Shown: piece after piece, positions 34,740 to 42,818 of the stretch
How positions within the stretch are numbered: position 1 is the stretch's first letter
How the letters are laid out: every line of letters starts with the position of its first letter
Assembly: GCA_038532735.1 (NCBI GenBank)
Contig: JBCBAC010000005.1
Location: forward strand, 214,045-278,044
Direction: 5' to 3'
From: JAHTBL01 sp038532735
GTDB taxonomy: Bacteria > Pseudomonadota > Alphaproteobacteria > Rhodobacterales > Rhodobacteraceae
Length of the DNA stretch: 64,000 bases
Translations under genes and position numbers: made by a program
Notes under the pieces: model-generated
What the model was told of the DNA's origin: nothing
What the model saw: the letters and a program-made list of their open reading frames with translations, nothing else
The model's database searches: none

Positions 34740-36016
34740 ACCAACCCTCCGAACTGAAATGCGTATGCGGCCAGCGGAACAAGCAGCGCCAAGAGCGTCA
34801 GCTTCAACACTCGAAGCCGTTTGAAAGCAGCTGATCGTAGGGCGGCTATTACGACCACCACAGCGGTCGTAAGCGCGCTCAGCAACACCAAATTCGCACC
34901 CACGGCTTCCCCGCTCAGGGGCACCAAAATCGCACAGGCTAACACTAGGATCACCGCTGTGACCCCGCCCAAAACTGGCCTCGCCAAAGCAACCAGACCA
35001 GCCGCAAGTCCTGCGCAAGTCATCGCGTAAAACCCCAGCGCATTCGCGCCCGTCGCGACACCAATCGCGAGCCAACCAAAGCTGATCAAAGCCAACGCAG
35101 CGACCACGTCCAGCTCTGGAAATGGATCATCGCTTGGTGCGGCGCGCCGGGTGACGAGATGGGCCGCAAGTACGCAGGCGGGTAGGATTGCGTTGCTCCA
35201 TTCCGTGACTGACAGGATCAGAAAAAACGCGACCAGATAGACCCGCGCGACATGGGCAGTGATTTTCAAATAGCCGGAAATCAGCGGCACCGTGCTCAAC
35301 GCCGTCAAATAGATCAGCGCCAAAGCCAGTAGCGTCTCAACCGGGCTATCGCGGTGGACAGCCAGAATGATCAAAAGGCCTAAAGGGAGGAAAAGATTAT
35401 CAAATCCACGCCAGCTATCGGCTTCGAACTGCGTGCCAAAAACGGCGACCAGAAGTGCCAAGAGCAAGGTTTCAGGACCGGTCTGCGTCTGTGTCAGGAT
35501 CAAAATGCTCATCGCGAGCACAAGCGTCACAAGAAAGAAAATCGCGCTGCCTTCAAAGGATTTGTGCCCATCCTCGACGGTGTAAAAACGCCGACCATAG
35601 GTTGACCCGGCCAGCGCAGCGGCGGCATCGGAAAGGGCCAAAACAGACAGCGGGAGAGCATAAAGCAGCATGTCGCGGTCCGACAAAAGGAGCACAGCGC
35701 CGATGGCCACAGCCAGCAGATAATCCCCGTAGCTATTCCGCTCCACACTGTGAAGCGCGCCGCCCAGACCACCCTTCGCAAAGCGCAGTCCGGTCATTAC
35801 GATCAGGGCAAGACCAAGCAGCAGATAAATCGGCCAATCTTCAGCGAAAAGCCATGGAAGCGCGAGGGCATAGAGCCCGGTTCCAATATGCACCAGCTTG
35901 CGTTGCAACTCCGCTGGCCAGCCTTGCTGCTGTGCCAAAAATCGCACCGCTGCAATCAAGCCAATGAGAATACCGACAGAGGCGAGTGCAAGCCCGATTT
36001 GCAGCGCAAAACTCAC
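34736..36016 (-). CDS. Phytol/dolichol kinase-like membrane protein with extra membrane domain
   Basis: The first half of this 426-residue polytopic protein matches the CTP-dependent phytol/dolichol kinase and CDP-diglyceride synthase fold. It has RKLVHIGTG (39-47), an SDAAAALAGSTYGRR segment (129-143) and DGHKSFEGS (149-157), which forms the nucleotide-binding motif. It would phosphorylate a lipid alcohol. The second half (about 205-426) adds seven or so further helices without a recognised family, making the protein about twice the usual size. Both ends overlap neighbouring genes by 4 bases. Confidence 0.8.
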   Translation of the reverse strand: MSFALQIGLALASVGILIGLIAAVRFLAQQQGWPAELQRKLVHIGTGLYALALPWLFAEDWPIYLLLGLALIVMTGLRFAKGGLGGALHSVERNSYGDYLLAVAIGAVLLLSDRDMLLYALPLSVLALSDAAAALAGSTYGRRFYTVEDGHKSFEGSAIFFLVTLVLAMSILILTQTQTGPETLLLALLVAVFGTQFEADSWRGFDNLFLPLGLLIILAVHRDSPVETLLALALIYLTALSTVPLISGYLKITAHVARVYLVAFFLILSVTEWSNAILPACVLAAHLVTRRAAPSDDPFPELDVVAALALISFGWLAIGVATGANALGFYAMTCAGLAAGLVALARPVLGGVTAVILVLACAILVPLSGEAVGANLVLLSALTTAVVVVIAALRSAAFKRLRVLKLTLLALLVPLAAYAFQFGGLV

Positions 36017-37113
36017 CCCAAAACCTCTTCGATCACGAAATCAGAATAGAAAAACGCCTTATCCTGTGCCTTCAATTCGTTTTCGAGATCTTTCAGAGTT
36101 TTAACCTTCGTCAACAGCACAGGAGGCACCCTGCGCGGGGCCATCATATTCCAATACACAAGGCGCGCGCCCGGATTCGACGCGCTCAGAAGGCTGTCGT
36201 AAACCTGCGCGGCAATCTCGGGCGACATGTATTCAAAGATATCCGATAGATTATAGCCATCTGCCTTCTCCCCACTCTCCACAAAGGCCTCTAGCGCGCC
36301 CAGCCGGATATCGAGCCGATCCAGCCTGTCGCGGATCGTCTGGTAATGCTCTTCGCGCCACGGCATAGGCAAAGCGTCCCCATGCCCACCCTTCAAAATC
36401 CAATGGAGGTATGGGTTATCCACAGGGTCCAAATCAATCGCGGCGTGGCGAATGCGACGGGCGACATGATCCGAAACAGAGCCCTCAACGTGATCAAAAA
36501 ACGCCTTATCACGGCCCATACGACCCATCATGAAGCGCGAGAAAAAGAGCTTTAATAGCACGTTCCAACGCCACGTTTCAAAACGGTTTTCAAGGAAATC
36601 TTGACGTGCGTCTTTCGGTTTGGAGACGAAAATTTCATCCACCGTTGCGCGGCTATGAGCCAGCGGTAGGATCACCTGCCGGAACAATCGAAAGTAACGC
36701 TCGAATTTGCCGACACCGCCCGCTCCGTAGGCTTGCACATCTGCAACTTTGTCCATCCAGAAGGCTTGAGTTTCCACGTCCAAGGGGACCAGCGCTCGAT
36801 CCAGCAAAGCCGCACGGTTTTTAGCTGGACGCGCGCCCATCAGGGCCAGAAATTCGCCATGATGAAGTGTCTGAAACGCGCCGATCCGCAGCTTGAGACA
36901 GGCGATTTGAGCAGGCGACAAGTCAAGCACGACGACCTTGGCCGGATCAAGGGTGAGCAAGCTGAGCGCGTTGTCGCCAGCCGAGCATATGGATACCAAT
37001 GTGCCGCCCGCGACGTCGCCCATCGCCTTGGTTAACACGTCCGCGTCTTCCCACAGTTGAGCGTAGCGGATAATGTCGAACTGGGCGCGTTTGGCGATGT
37101 CAGCCTCGGTCAT
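36013..37113 (-). CDS. DUF3419 protein, BtaA-like 3-amino-3-carboxypropyl transferase
   Basis: The 366-residue product belongs to DUF3419, whose known member BtaA moves the 3-amino-3-carboxypropyl group from S-adenosylmethionine to diacylglycerol, making the head group of betaine lipids. The N-terminal FDIIRYAQLWEDADVL and the cofactor segment VSICSAGDNALSLL (about 40-53), followed by VVLDLSPAQ, are strongly like the family. No methyltransferase BtaB gene is adjacent, so a betaine lipid is not the obvious product; the acceptor could be a different alcohol. It overlaps both neighbours by 4 bases. Confidence 0.85.
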   Translation of the reverse strand: MTEADIAKRAQFDIIRYAQLWEDADVLTKAMGDVAGGTLVSICSAGDNALSLLTLDPAKVVVLDLSPAQIACLKLRIGAFQTLHHGEFLALMGARPAKNRAALLDRALVPLDVETQAFWMDKVADVQAYGAGGVGKFERYFRLFRQVILPLAHSRATVDEIFVSKPKDARQDFLENRFETWRWNVLLKLFFSRFMMGRMGRDKAFFDHVEGSVSDHVARRIRHAAIDLDPVDNPYLHWILKGGHGDALPMPWREEHYQTIRDRLDRLDIRLGALEAFVESGEKADGYNLSDIFEYMSPEIAAQVYDSLLSASNPGARLVYWNMMAPRRVPPVLLTKVKTLKDLENELKAQDKAFFYSDFVIEEVLG

Positions 37114-39530
37114 GTCAGCTTCCTCACGGTGCCGGTTTCTCCATTCACTTCAAGGGTTTCACCGGATGTCACCCACTCCGTCGCGCCTTTCAGGCCAACG
37201 ACGCAAGGAATGCCCAATTCGCGCGCGACGATGGCCGAATGTGACAGCAGCGAGCCCCTCTCGACCAAGATGGCAGACGCGTTGGAAAAGACGGCGATCC
37301 AGCCGGGATCGGTGTTGCGCGCGACGAGGATGTCTCCAGGCGTCAGGCTTTCGGTCCTTGGGTCGAGGATGACGCGGGCTTTCGCCGTGACGACGCCCGC
37401 CGAACAGCCAGTTGCTTGCTGCAAATCCCCCTCCGGTGGGGGCGGTGCGGTGGACGCGACAGGGGCGGTGATCCCGGCCCCACGAATGGTTAATCGCTCA
37501 TCTGGATCAGGGCAGGTAGCGGAGGCTTCGTCTTCGGTTTTTCGTAGCGAAACCAGCGCGCTGAGGTCCTGTGTTAATCCTGATCCCTCAATGGCGCCAA
37601 GGATCTCGTCGACGGTCAGGAAGAAGACATCGCGGGGCTCCGAGAGCTTTCCGACGGCCGTCAATTCACGGCCCATGGCGAGGAACAACCGACGCGCATG
37701 GCCAAAGACGCGCGTCCTCTCAAAGCGCAGGTTTTCGCGGTCGCGCACGCGGGCTTTGGCCCAGTTGGTGACGGCCTTCGCGACGGTGCCTTTGACCGGG
37801 TTTGTGATCAGCGCGGACCAATCGGGGTCGGTGTGTTCATAGCTCGCGACAGGGCGCGCGGCTTGGGCGCTGATGGCCGCGTAAAGCTGGGCGGGGTCGT
37901 CCGACAGGGGGATGGATTCCAACTTCAGTTCCTGCGTGCAGCGGTCGCCGAATTTGGCGAGGTAGCTGTCGATCTCGGCCGCGATTTCGGGATGATGTTT
38001 CGCTGCAAATTCGGCGTCTGTTTCGCCTTTTGCAGCCACCATCGCGCCGATCCTGGCGATGCGTTGGGCGGGCTCGGCCGACACGATATCCCCCTGCCCG
38101 ATCATCACGTCGTTATGGAAGCTGAGACCCTTCGGTCCGGCCCATTTCTCAAGCAGATTTCGCGATAAGCCAAAGCCAATCATGCAAAGGAAATCATTGA
38201 CGAGCGGGGCGTCCCATTGGTCGAGCAATTCGCTCTCGATCGCGCGGTACTCGGCGGCCAGCTCGGTGAGGTTTGCCGTCTTATGGGCGTCGCCTCGGGA
38301 CAGGGCTGTGTTGAGGCGGTCATAGAACCGCGCGCGGGTACGTGGGAGGCGGATGGCTTGCCAAATCAGGCCCCCGCCGACGCGCGCAACGCGGGCGCAG
38401 TCGCGCCATTTGGCCCAGCCTTCGAGGTCGGGAGGCGCGATGGCTTTCGTAAGCTCTTCGGGCAAGGGTTCATCGACGCCCATCATGGTTTCCATGAAGG
38501 CGCGGTTCAGGGTGAAACCAGGGAGCAAAGCGAGCGCGCGATACCAGTTGCCAAGGTTGTAATAAACGCGGCCGTCGAGGCGGGCGAGCATGTTATCGAA
38601 GACGGCCGCGTTGGTGGCGATTTGCGCCTCTGGGACGCCCAGAAGGCGAACGAAAGCGCGGTAGACGCGGGCATAGACATAGGTTGCAAAACTATAAGTC
38701 AGGGGGCTGACAAGGCCAGGATAGCTTTCGACGATGTTGGAATTGTCGAGGATCACGAGGTTCGTATCGGGCTGCGCGGGGGCCTTGAGGTCTGTCGTGA
38801 TGGGGCGGGATTGCAGCATGTGGAGCGTGCCGTCTGCGATGGCCCATTCGATGTCTTGAGGGGCGCCGAATGCGGCCTCGGCTTGCCGCGCGAGGGCTGC
38901 GATTTCGCGCGCTTGGTCTATGGTTAACACGTCTGGGGTTTCGGGTGCGGTCAAGGGCGTGTCGGAGACGTCCAGCAGCCAGTCTTCACCGTCTTCTTCG
39001 CCGCTCACCAGCGCCTCGCCTAGCCCTTTGATCGCAGAAATGACAACGTGGTCGCGCAGGCCGGTGACGGGGTCGGCGGAGAAGGCGACGCCTGCGGTCT
39101 CGGCAGGGATCATTTGTTGGATGACGATGGCGGGCGGCTCGGCCGCGTCGCCGGTCTTGAGGTCGCGGTAGGTGGAGACGGTCGCAGCGAAACCGGAGGA
39201 CCAGACTTGAGCGGCCGCCTCAAGAAGGTCGGTTTTCGGGACGTTCAGGACGGTGTCGAATTGGCCTGCATGAGAGTGCTCTGCGCCGTCTTCGGCGCGG
39301 GCAGAGGAGCGGACGGCATAGGGGCCGGGGCCGAGGGCTGTGGCGGCTTTTGTGAGGGCAGTTTTCAAACCGCGTTTTGGCGTGGGTTTGGCCGGGTCGC
39401 CGGAGAAGGCGGAGGCCTCGACCACGCAGAAGGGTGGGACGTGGAAACCGGCTTTGGTGAGGGACGCAAGGGACGCGCCTTTGCCGCCGGCGGTGGCGGG
39501 ATCGGTGGCTTGGTCAGCGGTCAGGATCAT
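37110..39530 (-). CDS. ATP-grasp/phosphohistidine dikinase (RPH- or PEP-synthase-like)
   Basis: The 806-residue protein starts with a pyruvate-phosphate-dikinase-type ATP-grasp domain (GGKGASLASLTKAGFHVPPF and YAVRSSARAEDGAEHSHAGQF). It has a long unclassified middle (about 330-690) and ends with a phosphohistidine swivel domain, LLSHSAIVARELGIPCVVG, with His764 as the carrier. The phosphoenolpyruvate-binding barrel that ends true PEP synthase is missing. This order, ATP-binding then substrate domain then His domain, is that of rifampin phosphotransferase, suggesting phosphorylation of some other hydroxyl compound. The ATG overlaps the stop of the UbiA gene by 4 bases; a longer in-frame extension lies inside the UbiA gene. 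Confidence 0.85.
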   Translation of the reverse strand: MILTADQATDPATAGGKGASLASLTKAGFHVPPFCVVEASAFSGDPAKPTPKRGLKTALTKAATALGPGPYAVRSSARAEDGAEHSHAGQFDTVLNVPKTDLLEAAAQVWSSGFAATVSTYRDLKTGDAAEPPAIVIQQMIPAETAGVAFSADPVTGLRDHVVISAIKGLGEALVSGEEDGEDWLLDVSDTPLTAPETPDVLTIDQAREIAALARQAEAAFGAPQDIEWAIADGTLHMLQSRPITTDLKAPAQPDTNLVILDNSNIVESYPGLVSPLTYSFATYVYARVYRAFVRLLGVPEAQIATNAAVFDNMLARLDGRVYYNLGNWYRALALLPGFTLNRAFMETMMGVDEPLPEELTKAIAPPDLEGWAKWRDCARVARVGGGLIWQAIRLPRTRARFYDRLNTALSRGDAHKTANLTELAAEYRAIESELLDQWDAPLVNDFLCMIGFGLSRNLLEKWAGPKGLSFHNDVMIGQGDIVSAEPAQRIARIGAMVAAKGETDAEFAAKHHPEIAAEIDSYLAKFGDRCTQELKLESIPLSDDPAQLYAAISAQAARPVASYEHTDPDWSALITNPVKGTVAKAVTNWAKARVRDRENLRFERTRVFGHARRLFLAMGRELTAVGKLSEPRDVFFLTVDEILGAIEGSGLTQDLSALVSLRKTEDEASATCPDPDERLTIRGAGITAPVASTAPPPPEGDLQQATGCSAGVVTAKARVILDPRTESLTPGDILVARNTDPGWIAVFSNASAILVERGSLLSHSAIVARELGIPCVVGLKGATEWVTSGETLEVNGETGTVRKLT

Positions 39531-40423
39531 GTCAGCACCAGTGGAAGAAAGCCCCCTGTGCCGTAGCAGATCAGGACCCAAAGGCCCGCCATCGTATCGG
39601 CGCGTTTTTCGGCTTTGACGGTGGGGTGTTTCGCGTACGAAACCGCCGAATAGAGCGTGATGGCAGCGGCGACGCCTCCGATCAGGGCCGTTGGGAGGAG
39701 CAAGCCGAGCGCGTGGCTGATGCCGAGAAGAAGGGCATAGGCGATGAGGATGAAGCCAGCCCAAACGGTTGCGGCGCGTTTGAAGCCCCAGAGTTTGGAA
39801 TAGGTTTCGACCCCCTCTCGCTCGCTTTCGGGCGCCCAGAGTTTGCGGCCGAGTTCGAGGACAACGCCGTTGACGAATGAAAGCGCGAGGAAGAGCCAGA
39901 GGGCGGTCGCCGGGCCTCCGCCGGGCCGCCATTCGATGCCGGTGAGCAGCAGGTCGATGAGCGGCATGATCGCCATGTGGCTGAGCAGGTAGAGCACCGG
40001 GCGGGCCTTGAGCCATTCCGGCACGCCGAATTCGAACGTCATCGCGGCGAGCCACGCCCAGGTGAGCAGGAGCAAGGTCAGGACGCCTGCAGGGAGCGCG
40101 ATGAGCCCGGCGATGGGGATGGTGGCGAGGCCGCAGAAAACGATGGTTCGCAGCGAAACCAAGCCCCGCGGGATGGGGCGTTCGGGGCGGTACTTAGCAT
40201 CGTCTTCGGCGTCTTTGACCTCATCTGCGACGCGCATTTGGAAGAAGAGGATGAGGGCGAGCGCGAAGCCGGTCAGGTAGGCGGCTGCGCCCGGCAGGTC
40301 GCGGCCTGCGAGGAAGGCGGAGACGTTGATGGAGGCCGCCGAAAAGACCGCGAGCAAGGGCACGGTTTTGGCGAGTGGGAAGCGCTCGGACTGGTAGATC
40401 CAGAGGGTTTTGGCGAGGGTCAT
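39527..40423 (-). CDS. UbiA-family prenyltransferase
   Basis: The 298-residue integral membrane enzyme has about eight helices. The first aspartate-rich motif is DEVKDAEDDAKYRPERPIPRG (Asp67, Asp71, Asp75), where Mg-diphosphate would bind; the usual first Asn is replaced by Asp. The second motif region reads EGVETYSKLWG with Glu instead of Asp. Both suggest a divergent UbiA member. UbiA enzymes attach prenyl chains to aromatic or other acceptors. It overlaps the reductase gene and the dikinase gene by 4 bases each. Confidence 0.88.
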   Translation of the reverse strand: MTLAKTLWIYQSERFPLAKTVPLLAVFSAASINVSAFLAGRDLPGAAAYLTGFALALILFFQMRVADEVKDAEDDAKYRPERPIPRGLVSLRTIVFCGLATIPIAGLIALPAGVLTLLLLTWAWLAAMTFEFGVPEWLKARPVLYLLSHMAIMPLIDLLLTGIEWRPGGGPATALWLFLALSFVNGVVLELGRKLWAPESEREGVETYSKLWGFKRAATVWAGFILIAYALLLGISHALGLLLPTALIGGVAAAITLYSAVSYAKHPTVKAEKRADTMAGLWVLICYGTGGFLPLVLT

Positions 40424-41688
40424 CGTTGGCGGGCCAAGCTATCGTGCGCGCGGGTGAAATGGCCTGCAGCCATGGCGGCGACGATGGAGATTTCTCCGCA
40501 CAAACAGAGGGCTGCGGTGACTTCGGCGAGGGCTGCGCCGTGGCCTGCGCCTTTGAGGCCGAGGATGTTGAGGCCTGCGGTTTGGGACGGCAAAGAGGTG
40601 CCGCCGCCCACGGAGCCGACAAGGATATTGGGCATGGTGACGGAGCAGAACAGGCCGCCCTCGCGCCGCTCCATCCGGGTGAAACCGACGGCGGATTCGG
40701 CGACGCAAGCGGCGTCTTGGCCGGTGGCGATATAGAAGGCGGCGAGGCCGTTGGCGTAGTGGGCTTGTGCGCCCAACTGGCCGGAGAGAAGCGCCCCGAG
40801 ATTGGCAACGCGGGCATAATCCAGCATCTCGTCCGTGGTGGTGTGGAGCGCCTTTTCGATGAGCGCGTCGGGAAGCGTGACGGCGGCGGAGACCTTGCGG
40901 CCGCGTCCGGTGATCGTGCCGAGGGACGAGGCTTTCTTGTCGCCGGAGAAATTGCCTTCGACATACCAGCGCTTGATGGGGACGGGGCAATGTTCGGCGA
41001 TAGCCTCACACAGCGCATTGGTGGCGATTGTCACCATGTTCTGACCCGCCGCGTCGCCGGTTGTATAACGGCAAAGCAGGAAGGCGACGTTATTGTCGAT
41101 GACAGGTTCCAGCGAGGTGAGCTTGCCGTGGTTTGTCGTGGCCTCGGCAGCCTCTTTCAGCATGTCGGTGTTGGCGACGACCCAGTCGATGAACATCCCC
41201 GCCTCAAGCAGCGTCTCGAAGGTAAAGGCGGGGGTGCGTAGGACGCCTTCGTAGAGGACGGCGGTGGAGATGCCGCCTGCCTTGGTCGCGACATAGGCGC
41301 CGCGGGCGTAGGAGGCGACGAGGGCGGCCTCGGACGTGGCCATTGGGATGTGGTAGTCGCCATCGGCGTAAAGGCCGTTGATGCGCAGGGGCCCTGCGAT
41401 GCCCACGGGCAGCTTCACGGTGCCGATCATGTTCTCGATATTGGCAGAATAGCGGTCCGCCTGCGAAACCGTGTTGGCGTCGGCGATGGCGGCTTTGTCG
41501 GCCTCGGACGCGGAGCCATCCATCAGGCGGGACCAGTAGCGGTTGATCGAGGTCTCGGACGCGGTGCGGACGGGGCGGAGCGTCGTGAAGTCGTCGTCCT
41601 TGGGGAGCATACGCGTCTCGCTCCCCTGTTCGAAGAACCGCGCGCGGACGCGTTTCAGCATCTCGGTGACGTGGAACGGAACGACCAT
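40420..41688 (-). CDS. Class I HMG-CoA reductase homologue
   Basis: The 422-residue product resembles class I (eukaryote/archaeal-type) hydroxymethylglutaryl-CoA reductases, which reduce HMG-CoA to mevalonate with two NADPH. The catalytic set is present: Glu120 in MATSEAALVAS, Lys251 in SGDKKAS, Asp325 in TGQDAAC and His410 in AAGHFTRAH. The ENMIG (85-89) and GQNMVTIATNA motifs are also present. Alphaproteobacteria normally make isoprenoids by the MEP route, and no other mevalonate gene is in view, so the true substrate may differ. It is the first gene of the seven-gene operon; AGGGG precedes the ATG. Confidence 0.9.
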   Translation of the reverse strand: MVVPFHVTEMLKRVRARFFEQGSETRMLPKDDDFTTLRPVRTASETSINRYWSRLMDGSASEADKAAIADANTVSQADRYSANIENMIGTVKLPVGIAGPLRINGLYADGDYHIPMATSEAALVASYARGAYVATKAGGISTAVLYEGVLRTPAFTFETLLEAGMFIDWVVANTDMLKEAAEATTNHGKLTSLEPVIDNNVAFLLCRYTTGDAAGQNMVTIATNALCEAIAEHCPVPIKRWYVEGNFSGDKKASSLGTITGRGRKVSAAVTLPDALIEKALHTTTDEMLDYARVANLGALLSGQLGAQAHYANGLAAFYIATGQDAACVAESAVGFTRMERREGGLFCSVTMPNILVGSVGGGTSLPSQTAGLNILGLKGAGHGAALAEVTAALCLCGEISIVAAMAAGHFTRAHDSLARQR

Positions 41689-42003
41689 ACTTGTGACCCC
41701 TGCCCTGCTTCTTAACCAACATCTTATACAGCTTTGGCGGGATTGGGACGGGAAAATGGCGCATTAACGAACCCGATTTGCAGGTGGGTTTCGCATGCGA
41801 AACCTGGGTTGCAGGCCGCTTGATCTGATTGGGGAAATCGCGATGCACCCTGGTATTATGTTATGTTTTGATCGTGAGACTTGTTAAGAAATAGCTTGTT
41901 TTCAGAGCGTTAGCTGGTGCGACCCGCAGAACTTCGCCGAGATTTGGCGAGCACGCCCGCCAAGCACGATATGAAGGAGAGAACCACAGTCAGGAGCGTT
42001 TTG
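41689..42003. other. Divergent promoter region for the seven-gene operon
   Basis: This 315-bp gap lies between the reductase gene and the leishmanolysin-like gene, whose 5' ends face each other. It is noticeably more A+T-rich near 41855-41905. I found no convincing dyad, RNA gene or operator; short open frames that cross it look non-coding. Confidence 0.6.
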
Positions 42004-42744
42004 ATGATTACGGTGAACTTCACAAGCCCAGTCTCTGCCCCGCGCCGCGCGGTGTTTGAACGTGCGGCGACAAGGTGGGACGAGACGCTCAACACCGCGT
42101 TTTCGCCTGTCTCAGTGGAGGGTGTGACCCTTGACGGAGTGACAATTGACGCGGCCATCACGCCGATTGACGGCGCGGCGGGCGTGTTGGGGCAAGCGGG
42201 GCCAACGGTGCTGCTGCCGGGCAGCGAATTGCCCGCGAAAGGCGTGATGGAGTTTGACACAGCGGATGTCGAACGGCTGGAGGCCGAGGGCAGCTTTGAA
42301 GACGTCGTGCTGCACGAGATGGCGCATGTGCTGGGGTTCGGTACGCTCTGGAGCCGGTTCGGCCTGATCGCGGCGAGCGGCACCGCGAACCCGACTTTCA
42401 CCGGCGCGCAAGCCGCACGCGAGTTTGGCGCGCTGGAGGGGGGCGGCGCCCGCCCGGTGCCGATTGCCAATACCGGCGGGCCCGGCACGCGGGAAGGCCA
42501 TTGGCGCGAGTTGATCTTTGGCGATGAGCTGCTGACCGGGTTCCTGTCGGGCATGGATCGCCCGATCAGCCGTCTGTCGCTCGGCTCCTTCGCGGATATG
42601 GGCTATGAGGTCGATTACAGCGCCGCGGACCCGTTTGAATTGCCGAGCTTTCGCAAACTGGCCGAGATTGGCATCACAGAGGCCGTGCGGATCTGCGATC
42701 TGTGTCGGATGGGGCGGCCTGAGCCTTGGGTTTTGGGTAGCTAG
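42004..42744 (+). CDS. Leishmanolysin-like zinc metalloprotease
   Basis: The 246-residue product has the M8-like zinc motif HEMAHVLGFGTLW (His104, Glu105, His108). A later EGHWRELIFGDELLTG provides the probable third His, and ISRLSLGSFADMGYEVDYS is the region near the Met-turn. It is much shorter than eukaryotic leishmanolysins but normal for bacterial homologues. No signal peptide, prodomain or RTX repeat is visible, so its location is unclear. I choose the ATG at 42004 with AGGAG 7 bases upstream; an ATG at 41971 is possible but has no ribosome site. Confidence 0.78.
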   Translation: MITVNFTSPVSAPRRAVFERAATRWDETLNTAFSPVSVEGVTLDGVTIDAAITPIDGAAGVLGQAGPTVLLPGSELPAKGVMEFDTADVERLEAEGSFEDVVLHEMAHVLGFGTLWSRFGLIAASGTANPTFTGAQAAREFGALEGGGARPVPIANTGGPGTREGHWRELIFGDELLTGFLSGMDRPISRLSLGSFADMGYEVDYSAADPFELPSFRKLAEIGITEAVRICDLCRMGRPEPWVLGS

Positions 42745-42818
42745 CGCGCGCGGGGGCCTGTAAGGGTCTGCCAATGGCTGGCAGCGCTGGCCGGGATTTT
42801 GGCAGACGGGGACCTCTC

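Noticed and set aside
34740..35075. N-terminal extension of the GNAT-like protein
   Set aside because: It is a frame shadow inside the kinase-like gene, rich in Arg, Gly and Cys; the coupled ATG at 34739 is much better.
37110..39530. True phosphoenolpyruvate synthase
   Set aside because: The PEP/pyruvate barrel is missing and the His domain is at the C-terminus.
39531..40055. N-terminal extension of the dikinase frame to nearly 1000 residues
   Set aside because: The extra part lies antiparallel in another frame of the UbiA gene, is Arg/Pro-rich and has no domain; the ATG at 39530 fits the family start and a 4-base overlap.
40375..41241. Long plus-strand open frame opposite the HMG-CoA reductase gene
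   Set aside because: Gly- and Glu-rich antisense shadow of a well-supported gene, typical of high G+C DNA.
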